Positions 45,344-57,795 are shown, counted from the first letter of the stretch. The stretch is 64,000 nucleotides of DNA from Thamnaconus septentrionalis (GCA_009823395.1 CM020514.1:1418466-1482465); one strand, 5' to 3'. Made by a program: numbers and translations. Notes: a model not told the origin generated them from the sequence alone.

Positions 45344-45874
45344 TGTTACGTCCTGGACTGACTAGGGGTAACCAGGACTGACATAGAAAGAATAGAGCGT
45401 GGCAGGTATATACAAATAAAGTATATTTTTAATAAGGCTAAAACAACACAAAGCGATTCTGGCAAAAACCAAGAACGAGGTAAATATCTTAATGAAAGCA
45501 AAACAATCCTTCACCTATAAGGACGGCTACTAATAACAAACACAAGTCCAAAAGTAAACTAAACAGCTCACCACTGGGCATTCATAAGAAAAACTAAATG
45601 CTAAACACCCAAACAGAGCACACCCAAGCAAAAACACTGCTGGCGGCTCAGGCTGTGGCTGTGGCTGTTGCTGGGCCGGGTTGGAGACAGAGAGTGAGTT
45701 GCAGATCCTGCCTCCTTTTATACTCCAAGTTCTCTCCAGGTGATATTGATCCTGCAATTAGACACAGCACACACGCAGCACACTCCACACAGACACATGG
45801 ACACACCCACTCACACACAGCACACTCTGACAACTCAGCCCACAATCACTCTTATAAGACACGTACACATAACA
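45344..45874 (-). mobile_element. Solo LTR with exact 5-bp target duplication
   Basis: It starts TGTTACGTCCTGGACTG and ends TACACATAACA; TGTTA/TAACA are inverted. The flanks are ctgcc on both sides (45339-45343 and 45875-45879). There is no internal retroelement sequence. A TATA-like word on the minus strand (inverse of 'ccttttatactcc', 45712) indicates minus orientation. It shares the TGTTACGTCC start with the LTR at 42404. Confidence 0.9.
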
Positions 45875-47619
45875 CTGCCTAAAAAAAAAGAATGACAGAT
45901 CTATCAGTGACTATGCTTACAATGATAGGGGTCTTCTGTCAGTTGTTTTGTCTTCAGGGGTTAACAGATCAACTTTAAGAAAAAGGGCTAAAGCTCCAAA
46001 GCTTAATCAGACAGAAATGGAAATACATTTAAATTGGAGCACAAAGTTGACACTTAAAGCTCATAGCTACTGAAAAAGTGTTAAGTATTAATGCTTATAG
46101 TCTGCACTGTATTTGCCTACAATTCTACACTTAATGAAATCACTTACGTCTGATCTTCAATACTGGCAATGACGGCACTGTACAAGTCATCGTCATCGGT
46201 TGTCTCATTTATGAGGTTAATGTAACTTTCATAATCAATTTTGCCAACGATTACAGTTCTGGTTCTGGTTACTTGTGGAGGGAACTGATGAAGTAATTGC
46301 AGTGGCTGGGACAGGGACTTCAGGTCTGGGGTCTGACCAACGATTAGGGGTGTGGTGACTTGTGGAGGGCTGTGAAGAAAGCATTTCAAATTCCTTTTGG
46401 GGGCTGCATGAAGCCTGGGCAGTTACAGTGGCTGGGACAAACATATCCTCTTCCACACACTCATCCTCCTCTGTGCTTGTATCCGTCATCTCTGGCTGAA
46501 ATACCAAATAACAAACAAATTGTTTTCTTTAATATTGATTTATGTTTTATTACATTTAGTACAATACAAAACCTCTGTTCTTTATGCCTAAGGTCCAAAC
46601 AGTCCATGCCAAAACAGAATTATAAAATGTCCACAAAAATAAATATTTTATTGTACATGCACCAATTATCTAAACGTTTATTTACCTACGATGCCACAAA
46701 GTCGAGCAAGGCACTGCTTAAATAAGCAAAATATAAACCATGGTTTTGAGATCATGGCATTCACAGCATTATTTACAATGGCCATACAATCCGATAGAAA
46801 GAGAGCCAGCAAAGTGAGATTGGAAACCCAGGTTTGAGATCATTTATCTGCCAAAAGGTCGAACGCGGGGACAGGTCAGGTAAATTTTGCTTATTTGTAT
46901 TCTGCGGCTTACCTCAAGCGTTATTGACGGCCGGATATACAGTGGAGCTCTTTTGAAGATCTTATGCACCATAGAGGCATCTAACCGCTGACCTCTGGAA
47001 AGCTTGGGTGTAACCAGTTTGTTCCCACATGGCATAAGGATCTCCAGACTGAAAAAGCACAAATTCATACACACATGAACATGTAAATACTTAGATCAGG
47101 CTCGGAAGTGAGGTACTCGCGTGCTGTTCTTGCACTTTTTTCCGGTTCAGCCAGGGAGACGACGGCAACCTGTCGGAGGAAAAAAGATAAAACGGAACGA
47201 AAGAAACGGAAGAAATCTAAGGATTGCGGAGATTGAGGAGCGGTGGAGCATTGCGATTGCCTGCTGGCAGTTAGCAGCTTACTTCTTTCAAGTGTCACAG
47301 CAAGGTTCGAGATATCGGCGGTTTTTACCATTTTACCCAGAGCAACGGTTTTGCAAAATTAAAAGGGAAGAAATTGGGAATCGATTTGTTCTGAAGAATG
47401 TGAAACATTTTATTTCATTAAGTGCAATTCAATTGAAGCTGTATATTTTTCTTTTAACTGAGCTTAGAGTAGAGTGATTGGAGATCATTTTGCTGCAATT
47501 CTCTAGCATGAATAGGCCTATAGTGCCGGAGTAAATGAAGCAGAATCCTTCAATGTCTCAAAGTCTTACTCAGCGTGTTTGTTAATATTATTGTCACATG
47601 GTTCTCCTGAAGCCTCTGT

Positions 47620-48320
47620 TCCACTAAAATTAGCGGGTTGTCACCATGTTTTTGGACGCGGGACGTCGCTGAAGCGATCGGCATTGAGTCCCGTCTCCAC
47701 GCACCAAACCCAGCGGGGTGTCACCCCCGCCGGCAAGCTGCACCCCCCTCCGCTTTCACCACTGCGTGTCTTCTGACGTTATCGCGCTGAGATCGCGTAG
47801 ATGAAGTGCTACAGAATTCAAGAGTCCGGCGGTGGCCAGTGTTCTTAGTTGTTGGCCACTTTTGGCTGTAGTGGAACAATGACGTCGTTCACGGCAGACT
47901 TGAAGCGGCGCGCACCTCCGCGGCCCTACAGCGATTGTTTCGGCGTCTGGTCCATTTTGTGCACGAGCAGCGGGCAAAACAGCCAGAGGACAGTGAACAA
48001 TTATCGAGCGCTGATGGAACGTGATCGAAAACTTTTGCATCAGTACTTGATATACGCCGCGACTGGAGCGATATTATGATTTAGCGCACGTTACGCTCAA
48101 CGTCACCCCGTGCGGCAGGTAAAAAAGGTGGTGATGTCCCGGGTGTCCCAATTCCATCGCAAGCCGATCGCTGCGGAGCCGATTTTGACCCAGGTCGCTT
48201 GCCGGGTTGTTTGACCCGTTTTGTCGCGCAACAGCGCGGCTCGGTGAGCAGATTCCACCGCCACCAAATGCCAATTATTTGCCAAAACACCACGTTTTTT
48301 GGCCAGTGGAATTGGGGCTT
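47620..48320. mobile_element. Possible DNA-transposon-like insertion in the broken gene
   Basis: This GC-rich block lies in AT-rich surroundings. Both ends carry TTCCACT (right end inverted), followed by loosely similar 'tgttttTgg' words. No target duplication or transposase was recognised; open frames inside are unconvincing. Confidence 0.3.
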
Positions 48321-49020
48321 GATAGTTGAGTGTAAATGTGTTACTTACCATAAGTATTATTGTACTGCTGTGATGTAAATGTGTGAGCACTTCAACTATT
48401 TTAGTTCTCATGAACGATTTCTTAATGATTTAATGTTGTACAACTGAAACAAGAAGTTAGATTTAGAATTATTGGTGTCAGATTTATGCAATAGCGTGCA
48501 TCTTTTGACATTTGGACTTTTTTGTGTTGCGTCTGAAACGAACAGTGTTGAATGGAACCTGTGTGACCTTATCTATAGGTCAGGTTTTATGAGAGGACGG
48601 AAACGGTCTGAGGATCGGGACAGCAGTCCCAGTCAGAGAAGATAGCACATTTCCAATCTACCACAAGGATTCCTGTAATCAGGTGAACTTAAAACACATT
48701 TCTTAGACATTTCTTGTTTTATTTTTTTCCTTGTGTGCACACTGCTTTTTTTTTTATTTCTCTTTATAAATCGGGTTATTGTTCGTATTTTTGTGAACCC
48801 AAACCAACTTGTCTTTTGTTTAAAATATACGAGTGTCTACTCACTTGTCACTCCCGCCTCAGCTTCATTATTGCTGCTCATCACAGTGGCTCCATGCGAA
48901 TTTGGTATCTTCTTGTTCTGGTCCAAGTTTGATAATTATTCTACTGTAATTCGCTTTTATATCTCTGAAGTAGGTTACACTAACAAGGTAAATAGGTAGC
49001 GCTAGCTTTATACAACCTGC
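48321..49020. other. AT-rich spacer, no feature seen
   Basis: No exon-like block or repeat end was recognised between the GC-rich insertion and block 2 of the broken gene. Confidence 0.4.
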
Positions 49021-50343
49021 TATGCTCGCATGCCGTCATGACACAGCTTGCTTCTGAAGGAATCTTCACATCAAACGCCTCACGAAGTTTGAGTAGCAGG
49101 GTGGGTTGGTCCCATGTTTTATCAACTTCCAGCACACTCAGTATGTGGCCCTTTTCATGTAACCTGGCCTTCGTCTGTTGCTTTGGGACGTTCTTGTCTC
49201 AGGGACTGCTGAGCAATATTACCTCCTTGAAAAACGTAATTTCACGCCGACACGGTTGTTTCGGTCTGGAAAGTGGACAAAATTAACAGGTGTCATTTAT
49301 GTTGAAGTAAGGCCCAGGGGGAAAATAAATAAAAATAAGGATGAATGTCACCCACCTTCTTTTTGACTTTGGCCCAGTTGTTGAATCGCCTAGCTTCGTA
49401 GCGAGGTGTCTGCGCCTGTTGAGCTACGGAAGGTTGCGGGTTGTCGCTACTCATATTAACATTTAGGCATTGGTTTGGCCTAAACAACACGCTTATCTCA
49501 TTAGTGTCATTGTTGACTGGGTTTCTTGTATTTCCTGAGGCTTCTTGGTTCACTAAACAGTTCACGAGCTCTGGTGAACCAAGAAGCCTCCACAAAAGAC
49601 CGGTTGCCTCTTCCGACGGGTTGCCAGCCACTGCCACTGTCCTAAAGTAAAATTGATACGTCGTGCGTCGTGCTTCGTGTTTCGCGCTCACCCGTGAACT
49701 ACAAAACCCATAACTTCCTGTCTTAATTTTCAAAATAAAACAATGGTGAACGATCAGTAAGATTTATAAGAAGGTGATGTGCCTTGTGGCTATACAACCA
49801 TATGAACGATCATGTGCTTTACTGTTTACAGATTGACAAATAGTACTTAGTTGAACATCCCAAAACCTATGGAGATATATTTTTCCAAGTCAAATAAAGC
49901 CCACTGGACTTCATTTTAAAATCTAGAATATGCAATGATTTGCTGACTTGTGAAATATAATAAACCTCTCCACCTTTACCTGAAGACAAGCATTTTGACT
50001 CCTTGGTAAAACCGGAAGTGGAAGTCCAAGATGGTGGTGCCTTCCGTTTACACTGAAACAACTTCTGAGCGCACCGTTTTTTGTTTTTTTTTTACATGCA
50101 CACACACAGATACGACCCTGCTCCTCAAATCCCACAGTAAAAAGCTGCTGGAGGGTCAAAAATGTTTGAATGAATGCGGCCATGTTTTTTTCTTTTTAAT
50201 TGCGAATGTGCATTGTCCATGTGCGTATGTGGACAATGTCAATGTGTGTGTGTGCACGTTTTCAGTGTGTATGTGCACACTGTCATTGTGCGTGTGTGTG
50301 CACGTTTTCAACATGTGTTGCCATTTTCAGTGCATGCGTGCAC

Positions 50344-50905
50344 GTTTTTAATAATAATAAAACTATTTGTACAGCGCTAAATCAAAACCAAAGGCGTCTC
50401 AAAGCGCTTTATACAATCAGAGAGAACCAACCGGGCCCCCAGAGCAAGCAAGATGCGACAGTGGCTGGGAAAAACTCCCCTGTGGGAAGAAACCTAGGGC
50501 AGAACCAGACTCCAGAGGGCCATCATCTGCCTATGAGTAGTTGGGGTGAAATACAAAAATAGAGGAGATACAGAGAAAGAGAGAAAGGAGCAGAGTGAGC
50601 CAGGGTGGCAGACAGGACAGAGTGAAAAACAGATACACCAACCAGGCATTCACAAAATGGATATAGACACAAAAAATGGAAAAATAAATTCAAGGCTGCT
50701 GTCCATGTAGAATGTAAGTGTCCATGATTTGGAAGGCAAGAGCCTATCTCGATGAACAATCTGCCGATAGGACAAGTTTAGGTCCTAAGCGTGGTGGTGG
50801 GACGAAGCGATGACACCAAGACCCCCAGGACAGCACAATCCAGCTCCTGGCGCAGTGTTCATCACCTGCCAGGGACACAGAGACTGCGGCAGTATCATGC
50901 ATATT
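50344..50905. mobile_element. Dispersed 'GTACAGCGCTAAATCA' repeat, second copy
   Basis: It runs from 'atttgtacagcgctaaatca' through 'gacagtggctgggaaaaact' to 'gactgcggcagtatcatgc', parallel to the copy at 33183. It interrupts a diffuse TGTGCACGTTTTCA-type simple repeat (50215-50345, resuming 50925-50980). Confidence 0.7.
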
Positions 50906-50954
50906 GAGCATACTATACAAAGCATAGTGTGTATGTGTACAATTTCAGTGTCTG

Positions 50955-53033
50955 TGTGCACACATTTCAATGTTTCCTTCAATGTTTTTGCCCTAAACGG
51001 CCTCCCATACCTCCTGCCTGATGATTGTGCTCTGCTGAGATTCCTGTGGCGCGACCAGAAAGTAGATGAACCCCCATAATCTTTGAGTGGCAAGTACTAC
51101 TATTCGGGACCACCTGCAGCCCCTGCTGTGCGACCTAACCATCTGCAACAGCACGTCATTGAGTACAGTAGGGCTGATGACGACCTGAGATTCTCTTGTG
51201 TCACCTTCCCTCGTGCACCAACTTCAACCGAGAGGGTGTCAACTGGGAACTGCATATCTCTACCGACGCTTCAGTAAAGGCTTATGGAGCTGTGGCATAC
51301 ATCAGGACTGAAGGCGCTGACAACCACATCCACCTGACATTCATCCTTGCACGTTCACGGGTAGCTCCTGTGGTGAATTCTTCAGGTGGCTTTGAGGGAT
51401 GTAGATGTTGAAGGAATCTTCGCGGACACCGACTTGGTTGTGTAAAACTGGTTTAATTGCAAAGAAGTCAGAAATCAAACAGGCACCCGGGACGCCTGGG
51501 GATGTCTCTTTGGGCCAGATATGAGCAACTCCAATGATCCTTTGTTCACATCTCCTCTTATACCCCCCGTAACCCGAGCTGAAGAGACCAGGAGTGGGGG
51601 AGAATGTATACATTCCTTCGTCGTACCCCGAGTGTCCTCCTGCGCAGGAATTTGGTGGCAGTGGTGAATAACAGGAAGTCCACTCACCAGACCCCTTTGG
51701 AAATAATGGAAACAATAACTGCCTTATATGAAGAAGTGCAGCCGGGTTCCTCTTAGTTCAAATGAGTTCATATACATAAGTTCATATACATAAGTTCAGA
51801 TACTACACTCCCAAGCGTATGCATTCCATTCCACGCTTAGAACTCTGTGCAGCTCTCATGGCGGCCCAGCTCGCTAGTGTCCTAGAACGAGAACTCACCC
51901 TCAAAGTGGCCCGAACCGTGTTATGGTCCACTACATTGCTAACCTGGTTGCACTCTCAGTCTTGTCGCTACCAGGTCTTTGTAGGGGCAAGACTAGGTGA
52001 AATACAAGACCTAACAGAGAACTGTGTCTGGCACTATGGAGACACAGCTAATAACCCTACTGATGACCTGACAAGAGGAAAGACTCTTGACACCCTGGTC
52101 AAGCCAAACTGGTGGTCACAAGGACCCCCATTTCTGCTCCAGAGCGCTGACACCTGGCCTGAAAGGCCCAACACTGAACCACCTGAAGGACGACCAGGAG
52201 CTCCGCAAGGCCGCCTTCTGTGGAGTGACTGTCACCGCACCTGAGACAACCAGTACAGAGTTCAGGACCTGGCAGGAACTTATCGACGGCACCCTTAAAG
52301 AGCTCCAGCCTCGAAACTCCCCTCCCAGTGCCGCTGAGTACCAGCAAGCAGAGATAACTAATCTCAAGAGAGCTCAAGAGCAGTCATTTACTGAGGACCA
52401 CTCTCTTCTATCTGCGGGGAAACCTGTCTTGGCAAGAAGTCGTTTACTCGCCTTAGCCCCTGAAATGGACAACGCTCCTGTGCAGAATGCCAGCGATGGA
52501 GGGCTCAACCAGGTGTCCCTAAAATGACTGACCTTCCCTCTAACCGTCTCCAACTACACAAACCGGTTTTCTACTCAACTGGTGGAGACTGCTTTGGTCC
52601 CATGTCAGTGAAAGTAGGCAGACGCCAGGAGAAACGCTGGGGAGTGATATTCAAGTGCTTAACAACGCGGGCTGTATACCTGGATCGCCTCAGAAATATG
52701 GATGCAGATGCCTACCTGATGGCCCTGAGACAGTTGATTGCCAGAAGAGGACGTCCTGCTGAGCTGTGGTCAGACCGAGGGACAAACTTTAAAGGGAGAG
52801 AGAGGGAACTGAGGGAAGCCTTTGCCAGCATGACACCAGCCCTATGATGATGAAGTTCTCCTTCAACCCACCTGCAGCCCCACACTTTGGCAGAGTGTGG
52901 GAGAGGGAAGGAAGCAGACATTGACCAAGTGACCCCAAACAGTCTGCTCATGGGGCGGCCTGATGGGTCACTTCCTCAAGTACTCTACCCGTACAGTGAC
53001 TTCCTGAGTCGACGTAGATGGTGGTACTCACAG
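50955..53033 (+). pseudogene. BEL/Pao retrotransposon pol remnant
   Basis: Readable blocks: RT (LPDDCALLRFLWRDQKVDEP, 51015, then NHLQQHVIEYS); RNase H start (WELHISTDASVKAYGAVAY, about 51247); RVAP at 51358, interrupted by a solo LTR and resuming KRMHSIPRLELCAALMAAQL (51812); linker and zinc-finger region (HYGDTANNPTDDLTRG); integrase (YSTGGDCFGPMSVKVGRRQE, 52570, then RRGRPAELWSDRGTNFKG with the second Asp); and tail TPNSLLMGRPDGSLPQVLYP. The final catalytic Glu region of integrase is deleted near 52880. Stops include 51078 and 52844. The element is cut at 53033 by a MITE. It is inactive. Confidence 0.9.
51369..51807 (-). mobile_element. Solo LTR inserted in the BEL RNase H
   Basis: It starts TGTGGTGAATTC and ends AGATACTACA, with ctcc on both sides (51365-51368 and 51808-51811). 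Without it and one ctcc, the BEL reading continues as ...RVAP-KRMHS..., confirming the borders. A TATA-like word on the minus strand (inverse of 'tcctcttataccc') suggests minus orientation. Length 439 bp. Confidence 0.9.
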
Positions 53034-53497
53034 TAAGGGATGGGTGATATATATGTTGGCGTTTGCGATATATCATCAAAAAAAATCACAGCGTTAAGAA
53101 TATGTCATATCGCAATAAGAACGATAAACTCCTGTCGATGATGTAATTACGTGCGCAAAGCACGTGCTGCTGGCAGCCGACAGCTCATGTGTTGCACAAT
53201 AACAAACACAGGGCTGATAGCTTACCCACCGCGCTCGAGAATCGATCGTGGACTGTGTGCAAAGTGAAAATAAACACCACAAAAACACCACACCGTCTTT
53301 TCACGAGCAATCTTTCATTCTGTTCTCTGTGGCGCTTGTTTTTAGCGAGCTACTACTTCAGGCGTTCTTCTTCTTATTTTTCCGCCTTCATGGAGTAAAC
53401 TTGCGGTGACACACGAGGCCGGGCATATCGTTATCGTTATCGCAACAAATGCCAGAAATTATCTTGATAAAATTTCTAGTCCATATCGCCCATCCCT
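53034..53497. mobile_element. hAT-like MITE ('AGGGATGGGCGATAT' family) in BEL
   Basis: The ends TAAGGGATGGGTGATAT and ATATCGCCCATCCCT are inverted repeats. actcacag flanks both sides (53026-53033 and 53498-53505), an exact 8-bp duplication. The BEL sequence continues for one codon after it (YSQ-V) before the next insertion. The interior shares blocks with 8569-9560 but is half the length. Confidence 0.9.
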
Positions 53498-53508
53498 ACT
53501 CACAGGTA

Positions 53509-54000
53509 GGTCTGGGCGATATGGACTAAAAGTCATATCCCGATGTATTTAGGCTGAATATTTATATACGATATATATCCTGATATTTTTTCCGCAATGT
53601 GATAGCAAATGTCCAAAGTCAAAGCTTTGAAACAGGCTTTTTCAGTCAACAGTTGCCAAATGAAATGAATGAATAATCATAAATAGGCTTCTTCACCTGG
53701 TTCATGAGTAAAAGTTCAGCTGTTCAAAAAACACTAAAAGCCCCACTAAATACTGTATAACAAAAAGTAGTTCCTTTTTTTTTTAATTAAAGCTTTGTAA
53801 GGTGCACATTTAAAAAATAAATCTTAAATAAATAGCCTATACAATAAGCCAATCTTTTTCTGAAATAAATATACTCATATATGAAAAGTACAATATCAAT
53901 TTTTTTTTAGTTTGACAACTATAAATAGCTTATTAAAATCAAATTACAGATTATCTTCTCCTATCTAACAAATCCACAGATGCAAATAACGCACATTATA
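53509..54000. mobile_element. Second related hAT-like MITE, left end only
   Basis: It starts GTCTGGGCGATATGGACTAA just after the first MITE and continues as AT-rich sequence with 'atacgatatatatcc' words. The right end was not recognised. It replaces the rest of the BEL element. Confidence 0.5.
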
Positions 54001-54041
54001 AAAGAACAAAATATGACATTTATATATAAAGAAAGAACAAA

Positions 54042-57000
54042 GTGCTCAGATTTATTTTATGTTTTTCTAATGAGGCTTATTGCCATATAAGGAAATCTAG
54101 GTCAAACATAGACAATGTTGAAGCAAATCCCTCTGTGCATAAAGATCCATCAGTGTGCCCTCCTTCACAATCAGCTTTCACCACTTCTCAATTTTCTTCC
54201 AACAGTGCAAATGCTCCAAGTGCAGCGAGACCATCCATCACAATGGGTGATCTCAATCCTCCAGAGGTACAGCGCTACGTTGTGGAACATGTGGTCCGAA
54301 GCAGTGACGCATCACTCCATGCCTCTCTTCGCCTGCGACCATTTTCTGGTAGAATACCCAGGCCAAACCACAAAATGGACTATGAAACCTGGAGGTCAAG
54401 CGCAGAGTTAGTACTGTATGATCCATCTATCTCTGACCTACAACGTACCAGACTAATTCGTCACAGCCTGTTGTCCCCTGCCTGTGACTGGGTGAAACAC
54501 TTAAGTTATGACACTTTGCCGGATGTTTACATGCAGCAGTTAGACTCTGCTTATGGCACAGTTCAGGATGGTGAAGAACTTCATGCTAACTTCATGGACA
54601 CTTTTCAGAATCATGGTGAGAAGCCGTCAGAATACCTGCAGAGACTTCAAGTGGCACTGCAACATGCTGTGAGGAGAGGAGGTGTATCTGCAAAGGTCAT
54701 TGACAACAGGTTGCTGCCTCAGTTTTGTAGAGGATGTTGGGACAATGGGTTGATTTCAGAATTGCAGCTTAAGCAAAGAAAATGAAACCCACCTTCTTTT
54801 GCTGAATTTTACTACTCCTGCGGACAGAGGACAGAGAAGCAGCAAAAAGTTTAAGAATGAAACAACATCTGGGAGCAAGACAAAAAGTTGGTGCTCATGC
54901 TCAACTTGTACTACATGATGATAAAAATGTGTGCACTGTTCTAACCAATTTCACAAAGCAACTTTCTCAACAGATGACTGCCATCCAACAACAGCTTGCC
55001 ATGTTAACCGCTAGACAGACAAGACCTGTGACTCTGGACTCTGCTAAAAGACCTGCATCAAGAAAGCCTGCAAAACTTACAAGACCAGCTTCTTCCAACC
55101 CAAAACCTGTTTTTTGCTCCCGCTGTGGGGAAGATGGACACATTCAACCTCAATGTGATGCTCACTCAAACCCAGCATTGGTTAGTGCTAAACGGAAGCA
55201 ATTCCAAACCAAGCAGCAGGAATGGCAAAAACAAAATTCCACTGCTTTAAACTAGTTTCAGTTTCTGGTGTGGGACACCCAGAAACTGAGCAGGACCAGC
55301 CTTGTCCCGCAAAAGAAAAACTTCCCATCAAATGTTCCGAACAACAATCGAGTTCAAGATCCAAGAGCAGCATACCAAAAGGACTTGTCGGGTCCAGATG
55401 CACAGCAGAGATCACCGTCAACGGTTACAAGAGCTCCTGTCTTCTGGATACTGGTTCTCAGGTAACTACAATCCCTGTGACATTTTACAATAAACACCTG
55501 TCTGACCAACCTGTCCTAGCATTGGAAGATCTTCTCCAAGTTGAAGGTGCTGCTGGGCAAACCATTCCCTATCTTGATTACATCGAAACCACCGTGGAGT
55601 TCCCGAAGGATTTTGTTGGATGCACCATCTCTGTTCCAACACTGGCACTTATTGTTCCTGATGTGAGACCAGGATTTCCAACATCAATCCTGATTGGTAT
55701 GAACACCTTTGAAACTCTCTATGACAAATTCCAGCAAAGTGACTACTCTTCTTTCCAGCCCCATTCCTTTGGTTATCAAGCTGTGTTACAAACTCTCTAA
55801 GTGACCTACCAACAAAGTTGCAGCGATCACATTGGAGTTGTAACCCTCCACAACAAGTAATCTGTTCTCATTCCAGCCGGCCACAAAATAGTTCTGGAAG
55901 GGTCCACTGAAGTCTCTGGATCAGCTAATCACCATGCTATTGTCCAACACCCGTATTCAGGCCTGCCAGGTGGGCTGTGCGTTAGCCGCTGTGTATTAGC
56001 TCCGCCACCCTGTTCTCCACACCTTGTTCCAGTTATTGTGAGCAACGAGTCTGGACAAGACATCTTCATACCACCGCTGACCATCATAGCAGACCTGACA
56101 ACCTACGAGTGCATTCTCTTTGTACATTGCGTGACCAATCCACCAGCATCGGAGAACCAAGCCAAACTGCTGAACTTCAACTTTGGTGAGTCACCGCTAC
56201 CACCAGAGTGGAAAGAGAGAGTCACTATGAAATTAAATGCCATGTCTGATGTATTCTCCCATCATGACTTGGATTTTGGCTGTGCTAGTCATGTGAAACA
56301 CCACATTAACCTCCACGATAATACCCCGTTCAAGCACAGAGCAAGACCAATTCACCCTCAAGACCTAGAAGCTGTTCGCAAACATCTCGAAGAGCTTGCA
56401 GGTGTAATACGGGAGTCAGAATCATCATTTTCATCACCCTTAGTTGTAGACAGAAAGAAGAATGGAGACATTCGACTTTGCATCGACTACCGCAAGCTCA
56501 ATTTACAAACCATTAAAGACGCATATGCATTGCCTAACTTGGAAGAATCATTTTCAGCACTCACCGGATCCAAATGATTTTCAGTCCTTGACCTAAAGTC
56601 AGGCTATTACCAGATGGAAATGCACGAAGCAGACAAACCGAAAACAGCTTTTGTCACACCCCTTGGCTTCTGGGAGTTCAATTGAATACCCCAGGGAGTC
56701 ACTAACGCTCCATCAACTCTCCAGAGACTAATGGAGAAGTGTATGGGTGATCTTCACTTAAAATAAGTCCTCCTGTTCTTGGATGACCTGATCGTTTTCT
56801 CAGATACACTAGAAGAGCACGAGAGCCGTCTGCTGAGGGTGCTGAACTGTCTACGTGAGTACAGATTAAAACTTTCACCAGAGAAGTGTAAATTCTTTCA
56901 AACATCTGTCAAATATCTTGGACACATTGTTTCAGAGAAGGGTGTTGAGACTGACCCAGAAAAGGTAGCTGCACTCAAATCCTGGCCAATTCCAACGAAT

Positions 57001-57705
57001 CTCAAGGCCTTGCACTCTTCTCTAGGATTTGCAGGCTATTACAGTTGTTTCATTAAAGGGTATTCAGCCATTGCAAAGCCTCTCAACGACCTAACCCAAG
57101 GATATCCATTCACTCGCAAGAACACCCATCTGACCAACTCCAAACCTCAACCGTTTGACCAAAGCAACCTTTGGTTCCAGGTGGAGTCCCGAATGACACC
57201 ATGCTTTCACCACTTTGATTGAGAGACTCACCAGTGCTCCAGTCCTGGGTTTTGCTGATCCAAAAAAACTATATGTCCTTCATACAGATGTCAGCACCAC
57301 AGGGCTAGGTTCTGCCCTCTACCAAGAGCAAGATGGAAACCTCTGGGTAATTGTTTATGCAAGCCGAGGACTGTCAGCCAGTGAAAGCCCACAAGCTCAA
57401 ATTCTAGCTTGTAGACTACTTGCATGGTGCAGATTTTACCATTGTGACTGACAATAACCCACTTACCTACATCCTGACATCGGCCAAGCTGGATGCAGCA
57501 AGCCATCGGTGGTTGGCCGCACTCTCCACATTCTCCTTCAAATTACAATACAGAGCTGGCAGACACAACATGGACGCTGATTCTCTTCCCGTCGTCCACA
57601 TGAAACATCTTTCCATGTTCCATTGGATCAAGAACTCCTCAACCAGTTCCGAGAACAACATACTCCTGGCCCTGGCGCTGTCACTTATTCAGTGAAAGGT
57701 AACTC
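54042..57705 (+). pseudogene. Ty3/gypsy element with PNMA-like gag, 3'-truncated
   Basis: Gag (54240-54780) reads PPEVQRYVVEHVVRSSD, RPFSGRIPRPNHKMDYETWR and CDWVKHLSYDTLPDVYMQQL, the capsid pattern also seen in vertebrate PNMA genes. It is followed by a zinc knuckle, CSRCGEDGHIQPQC (C-x2-C-x4-H-x4-C, about 55115). Protease has LLDTGSQVTTIP (55440). Reverse transcriptase has KKNGDIRLCIDYRKLN (56457) and active-site box FLDDLIVF (about 56776). RNase H has LHTDVSTTGLGSALYQ (57278). Integrase is essentially missing. In-frame stops lie at 54783, about 56575, about 56685 and about 56764, with frame shifts, so it is dead. PNMA genes are known domesticated gypsy gags; this copy is still attached to pol, so it is a transposon. 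Confidence 0.88.
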
Positions 57706-57795
57706 CACATCATCCTGTATCGTGAAAATACCTATAAGAAACAGCGCACACCTGACACCTCTCCCCAATGAAACAGTACTTCACATAGAGCTACA

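Larger units (their letters stand above)
46148..49454 (-). pseudogene. Broken multi-exon gene, possibly a HECT/G2E3-like ubiquitin ligase family
   Basis: Four minus-strand exon-like blocks are in order. Block 1 (49454-49356) is MSSDNPQPSVAQQAQTPRYE ending KVKKK before GTGGGT. Block 2 (about 49185-49025) is HEKGHILSVLEVDKTWDQPT and LREAFDVKIPSEA. Block 3 (47048-46913) is LEILMPCGNKLVTPKLSRGQ ending SITLE before GTAAGC. Block 4 (46495-46148) ends KIDYESYINLINET and DDDDLYSAVIASIEDQ before GTAAGT. The last words fit a ubiquitin-interacting motif (acidic run, A-x3-S). Block 3 recalls N-terminal parts of teleost multi-copy G2E3-like HECT proteins. A frame shift within block 4 and the absence of any HECT exon downstream show that it is broken. 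The family name is from memory and uncertain. Confidence 0.45.

Noticed and set aside
47756..48040. Minus-strand 94-codon frame in the GC-rich block
   Set aside because: No family resemblance, no splice support, and it lies within a suspected transposon.
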